Assembly: GCF_000878195.1 (NCBI RefSeq)
Contig: NZ_JXST01000028.1
Span: 25,839 to 89,838 of the forward strand
DNA from: Mycolicibacterium llatzerense
GTDB lineage: Bacteria; Actinomycetota; Actinomycetes; Mycobacteriales; Mycobacteriaceae
Length of the DNA: 64,000 nucleotides
Reading direction: 5' to 3'
The notes under the pieces were generated by a model. It saw nothing but the letters and a program-made list of their open reading frames with translations, had not been told where the DNA came from and made no database searches. Position 1 is the first letter of the stretch; each line of letters opens with the position of its first letter. Below are positions 60,829-64,000 of this stretch, piece after piece. The translations under genes were made by a program, and so were the position numbers.

Positions 60829-61593
60829 TCAGCCGGCTTTGGCCGCGGTGCTGCGCCTGATGATGGTCAGAAACGCTTCCTCCAGCGATGAACATCCGGT
60901 GTCCTCTCGTAGATGGGTGGGCGTGGTGTGCTTGAGCAGGCGGCCTTCGCGCATCAGCAACAGTTCCCCGCAGTGGTCGGCCTCGTCCATCACATGGCTG
61001 GACACCAGCAGGGTGGTGCCGCCGCGGGCCAGCCGGTCGAATTGTTCCCACAGGTCGACGCGCAGCACCGGGTCCAGCCCGACGGTCGGCTCATCGAGCA
61101 CCAGCAGGTCAGGTTTGGACACCAGCGCACACGCCAGTGATGCGCGGGTCCGCTGGCCGCCAGATAGGTTGCCGCAGAACGCGGTTCGGTGATCCTGCAG
61201 CCCGACGGCGGCGATGGCGTCGTCGGCCGCGGCCTTGCCGGAGCCCGTCAATGCGGCGAAATAGCGCACGTTGTCGATGACGCGCAGGTCGTTGTAGACC
61301 GTCGGCTCCTGCGTCACATAGCCGACGCGGCGACGCAGATCCGCTGATCCGGCGGGTTTCCCGAGCACGGTGACGGTGCCCTTCGTGATGATCTGGGTAC
61401 CCACGATGGCGCGCATCAGGGTGGTCTTGCCGCAGCCCGAAGGGCCGAGCAGTCCGGTGATGCTGCCGTGCCGCACCTGCAGGGACACCTCGTCGATCGC
61501 GAGTCGCTTACCGCGGACGACGGTCAGGCTGTCGACTCGAATCGCAACGTCAGGGGCATGATCCGTTAATTCATCACTCGATGAACTCATCAT
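60829..61593 (-). CDS. ABC transporter ATP-binding protein, Rv1687c type
   Basis: The 254-residue protein is a single ABC cassette of the DrrA-type exporters: Walker A LLGPSGCGKTTLMRAI, Q-loop YVTQEP, signature LSGGQRTRASLACAL, Walker B LLVLDEPTVGLDP, and H-loop LVSSHVMDEAD. First gene of the exporter-TetR operon. Two adjacent ATGs could serve as start; both lie inside the tandem operator, so repression would cover the translation start. Confidence 0.92.
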   Translation of the reverse strand: MMSSSSDELTDHAPDVAIRVDSLTVVRGKRLAIDEVSLQVRHGSITGLLGPSGCGKTTLMRAIVGTQIITKGTVTVLGKPAGSADLRRRVGYVTQEPTVYNDLRVIDNVRYFAALTGSGKAAADDAIAAVGLQDHRTAFCGNLSGGQRTRASLACALVSKPDLLVLDEPTVGLDPVLRVDLWEQFDRLARGGTTLLVSSHVMDEADHCGELLLMREGRLLKHTTPTHLREDTGCSSLEEAFLTIIRRSTAAKAG

Positions 61594-61601
61594 AGGATGA
61601 A
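61570..61601. promoter_or_regulatory. Tandem 16-bp TetR operators of the ABC exporter operon
   Basis: TTCATC-ACTC-GATGAA (61570-61585) is a perfect 6-4-6 palindrome, followed directly by CTCATC-ATAG-GATGAA (61586-61601), the same palindrome with one mismatch. The pair spans the start of the ATPase gene. Two adjoining dimer sites of identical length strongly suggest cooperative binding of the operon's own TetR. Confidence 0.72.
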
Positions 61602-61662
61602 TAATCCGCTCGCGGCGTGGACATGTCAACGGCGAGTCTTCGAGCGGGCAGAATGACGGGCC

Positions 61663-62274
61663 ATGAGCGCCGCGCAACTCGCCGTCGACCCGGTCACCGC
61701 GGCCCGGCGCCTGCTCGGGGCCACGCTGTACGGCCGCGACGTGGTCGCCACCGTGGTGGAGGTCGAGGCCTACGGCGGCCCACCGTCGGGGCCCTGGCCG
61801 GATGCGGCAGCACACTCGTTCCGCGGCCCGACACCTCGAAGCGCGGTGATGTTTGGACCGGCCGGCCACCTGTACACCTATCGCAGTCACGGAATTCACG
61901 TGTGCGCCAACGTCGTCTGCTGCGCGGACGAGGTGGCGGGAGCCGTGTTGCTGCGTGCGGCCCGCGTCTTCGACGGTTGTGGCGCCGCTCAAGGCCGCCG
62001 ACGCGCCGGCGTTACGCCGGCCGCGATCGCCCGCGGGCCCGGAAATCTGTGCGAGGCGCTGGGAATCACGTTGGCGGACAACGGTATTGACTTGATGGAT
62101 CGACGATCCCCGGTCCGGCTGGAACTGAACGCGCTGCAGGTGGGGAGTGCCGGGCCGCGCGTGGGTGTAAGCCAGGCCGCCGACCGGCCGTGGCGATTCT
62201 GGCTGGCGGACACTCCGGAGGTTTCGGCCTACCGGCGCAGTCCCCGGGCGGCCGCGCCGGGGGATAGCGACTGA
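61663..62274 (+). CDS. mpg: 3-methyladenine DNA glycosylase (AAG/MPG family)
   Basis: The 203-residue protein excises alkylated purines in base-excision repair. AAG family motifs: RRLLGATLYGRDVVATVVEV, EAYGGPPSGPWPDAAAHSFR (catalytic Glu in VEVEAYGG), GHLYTYRSHGIHVCANVVC and RGPGNLCEALGITLADNGID. Divergent from the ABC exporter; precedes tyrS as in M. tuberculosis Rv1688-Rv1689. Confidence 0.95.
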   Translation: MSAAQLAVDPVTAARRLLGATLYGRDVVATVVEVEAYGGPPSGPWPDAAAHSFRGPTPRSAVMFGPAGHLYTYRSHGIHVCANVVCCADEVAGAVLLRAARVFDGCGAAQGRRRAGVTPAAIARGPGNLCEALGITLADNGIDLMDRRSPVRLELNALQVGSAGPRVGVSQAADRPWRFWLADTPEVSAYRRSPRAAAPGDSD

Positions 62275-62312
62275 TGGCAGCCGCTGACCTGCGATAGGGG
62301 AAGATCGACGTC

Positions 62313-63623
62313 GTGAGTACTGGCATCCTCGATGAACTGGACTGGCGCGGACTGATCGCGCAATCGACCGACCGCGAAGCGCTTGCCGCCGCGACCACGG
62401 ATGGGCCGCTCACTCTGTATGCCGGCTTCGATCCGACCGCGCCCAGCCTGCACGCCGGACACCTGGTTCCCCTGCTCACGCTGCGGCGATTCCAGCAGGC
62501 CGGGCACCGTCCCATCGTGCTGGCCGGTGGTGCGACCGGCATGATCGGCGATCCCCGGGACAACGGGGAGCGGACCATGAACACCGCCGACACCGTCGCC
62601 GACTGGTCTGAACGCATTCGTGGCCAGCTCGAGCGATTTGTCGAGTTCAACGACTCCGGCAACGGCGCGATCGTCGAGAACAACCTGTCCTGGACGGGTC
62701 CGATGTCGGCCATTGAATTCCTGCGTGACCTGGGCAAACACTTCTCGGTCAACGTCATGCTCGACCGGGACACCATCAAGCGGCGACTCGAAGGTGACGG
62801 TATTTCGTACACCGAGTTCAGCTACATGCTCCTGCAGGCCAATGACTTCGTGGAGCTGCACAAGAAGCACGGCTGCAGCCTGCAGATCGGTGGCTCCGAC
62901 CAGTGGGGAAACATCATCGCGGGCGTCCGGCTGGTGCGTCAGAAGCTCGGTGCGACGGCACACGCGCTGACGGTTCCGCTGGTCACCTCGGCTGACGGAA
63001 AGAAGTTCGGCAAGTCGACCGGTGGCGGAAATTTGTGGCTCGACCCTGAGCTGACCAGCCCATATGCCTGGTACCAGTACTTCGTGAACGCGGCCGATGC
63101 CGATGTCGTCGGCTATCTGCGCTGGTTCACCTTCCTGTCCGCCGACGAACTCGGTGAACTGGCGACCGCCACGGCGGAGCGTCCTCACGAACGGGCTGCT
63201 CAACGCCGGCTGGCTCGGGAATTGACCACTTTGGTGCACGGCCAGGCCGCAACCGACGCCGTTGAACTGGCCAGTCAGGCGCTGTTCGGCCGTGCCGAAC
63301 TGAGGGATCTGGACGCATCGACGCTGGCCGCGGCGCTGACCGAGGCCAGTAATGGCCAGGTCGCGGAGCTGGCGCCCGGTGGTCCGGACGGGATCACCGA
63401 CCTGTTGGTGGCGACGGGACTGTCCAAGAGTCGTGGTGAAGCGCGCCGGACGGTCGCCGAGGGCGGCGTCTACGTCAACAACGCACGCGTGGAAAGCGAC
63501 GAGTGGGTACCACAGCCGACTGATTTTCTGGGTGATCGCTGGCTGGTGTTGCGGCGTGGCAAGCGCCACATCGCGGGGGTGCGCCGGGTTACGGGCCCGA
63601 CCAGTGGGAATCACCCCCTGTGA
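62313..63623 (+). CDS. tyrS: Tyrosyl-tRNA synthetase
   Basis: The 436-residue class I synthetase charges tRNA-Tyr. HIGH-type motif PSLHAGHLVPL, tyrosine pocket with YAGFDPT and QIGGSDQWGNIIAG, and the KMSKS equivalent KKFGKSTGG. A C-terminal S4 RNA-binding domain includes SKSRGEARRTVAEGGVYVNN. It starts at a GTG. The rRNA operon promoter follows within about 30 bases. Confidence 0.98.
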   Translation: MSTGILDELDWRGLIAQSTDREALAAATTDGPLTLYAGFDPTAPSLHAGHLVPLLTLRRFQQAGHRPIVLAGGATGMIGDPRDNGERTMNTADTVADWSERIRGQLERFVEFNDSGNGAIVENNLSWTGPMSAIEFLRDLGKHFSVNVMLDRDTIKRRLEGDGISYTEFSYMLLQANDFVELHKKHGCSLQIGGSDQWGNIIAGVRLVRQKLGATAHALTVPLVTSADGKKFGKSTGGGNLWLDPELTSPYAWYQYFVNAADADVVGYLRWFTFLSADELGELATATAERPHERAAQRRLARELTTLVHGQAATDAVELASQALFGRAELRDLDASTLAAALTEASNGQVAELAPGGPDGITDLLVATGLSKSRGEARRTVAEGGVYVNNARVESDEWVPQPTDFLGDRWLVLRRGKRHIAGVRRVTGPTSGNHPL

Positions 63624-64000
63624 CCAGGGGAAACGGCCCGCTGACCTGGCGATTTGACTCGCTGTTAGCCCTGCCGTAACTTATTCCAGGTCAGAGCGAC
63701 ACGGACAAGCGCCGGAGAGCGAAGACCAAATCCGAGAGTAACACCCATTAAGTTGGGAGTTCCTCACTGCCCGCACACGGACCGCGGCTTTTAAGCCGCG
63801 GGTTTGTTGCGCGGTCAGGCCGGGCGTGTTGTTTGAGAACTCAATAGTGTGTTTGGTGGTTTTTGTTTGTTGTTTTTTTGACTGCACCTCTTGTTTTCCC
63901 GTTTGTGGGGTGTGGTTGTTTTTTTGATGCCAGTTTGTTTGGTGTCTTTTGTTTGTGATCGGATTTTTCTGATTCGAATTCACCTGTCTTTGGATGGGTT
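63624..64000 (+). other. Leader region of an rRNA operon; 16S gene beyond the window
   Basis: This 377-base stretch has no credible gene. After the promoter it holds a 9-bp hairpin (CCGCGGCTT, TT, AAGCCGCGG; 63782-63801). The conserved mycobacterial antitermination block GTTGTTTGAGAACTCAATAG begins at 63828, with GTGTGTTTGGTGG next. Its T-rich tail resembles the mycobacterial rrn leader that precedes RNase III processing sites. The 16S rRNA itself is not reached. Location after tyrS is as I recall for one of the two rrn operons of fast-growing mycobacteria. Confidence 0.85.
63654..63682 (+). promoter_or_regulatory. rRNA operon promoter
   Basis: TTGACT (63654-63659) and TAACTT (63677-63682) are separated by exactly 17 bases, the optimal SigA spacing. 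The site lies just after tyrS and before the conserved rRNA leader, so transcription should begin near 63690. Confidence 0.75.

Noticed and set aside
63681..63983. 100-codon minus-strand frame rich in Asn, Gln, Lys and Thr
   Set aside because: It is the complement of the T-rich rRNA leader, with codon use unlike any gene here.

Overview
This window is GC-rich chromosomal DNA from a mycobacterium, most likely a rapidly growing Mycolicibacterium-type species. The evidence is the gene content (LysX two-domain protein, LpqH-type lipoprotein, a 13E12-family HNH protein with an SOS box, Rv1636-type stress protein), heavy use of GTG starts, leaderless-looking promoters, and gene order. From memory, the order from the second universal stress protein to tyrS follows the M. 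tuberculosis block Rv1636 to Rv1689 (usp, MBL hydrolase, uvrA, Rv1639-like, lysX, infC-rpmI-rplT-tsnR, Rv1645-like, cyclase Rv1647-like, pheST, argCJBDFRGH, then Rv1683 to Rv1689). No database search was run.

Region 1-15000 is a catabolic and regulatory accessory stretch. It holds an AurF-like diiron oxygenase cut by the window edge, an amino-acid permease coupled to an IclR-type regulator, a flavoprotein dehydrogenase divergent from a TetR regulator, and a zinc alcohol dehydrogenase divergent from a second TetR regulator. A membrane protein is coupled to a small winged-helix regulator behind two copies of an inverted repeat. Two stress proteins, a 5'-truncated DKNYY-repeat gene, an SOS-box HNH protein and a TesB thioesterase complete it.

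Region 15000-33000 holds the conserved protease, MBL hydrolase and uvrA (behind a textbook RecA-independent DNA-damage promoter), then an inserted block (19965-27351), then a membrane esterase and lysX. The inserted block contains an AlkZ-like winged-helix protein, an LpqH-like lipoprotein and a tightly overlapping four-gene operon. That operon encodes a helical-repeat protein, a CHAT caspase-like protease with an intact His/Cys pair, and two proteins I cannot assign. It is the best candidate here for an undescribed system.

Region 33000-51000 is core metabolism and translation: infC (starting at ATC) behind a leader with an attenuator-like hairpin, rpmI, rplT, tsnR (apparently starting at CTG), pheS-pheT, and the complete arginine cluster argC-J-B-D-F-R-G-H. 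The arginine genes overlap by 4 bp at most junctions and sit behind an ArgR box. An acyl-CoA dehydrogenase, an MpaB-type oxygenase, a class III nucleotide cyclase and a rhomboid-like membrane protein lie between.

Region 51000-64000 contains an HNH protein, a LuxR regulator with degenerate HD-GYP-like domains, a SnoaL/DsrE pair, an ABC-F ATPase, an Rv1683-type hydrolase/acyl-CoA-synthetase-like fusion, an ABC exporter plus TetR operon under a tandem 16-bp operator, mpg and tyrS. The window ends in the promoter and leader of an rRNA operon whose 16S gene lies just past the edge. I saw no tRNA, insertion sequence, CRISPR array or phage genes.
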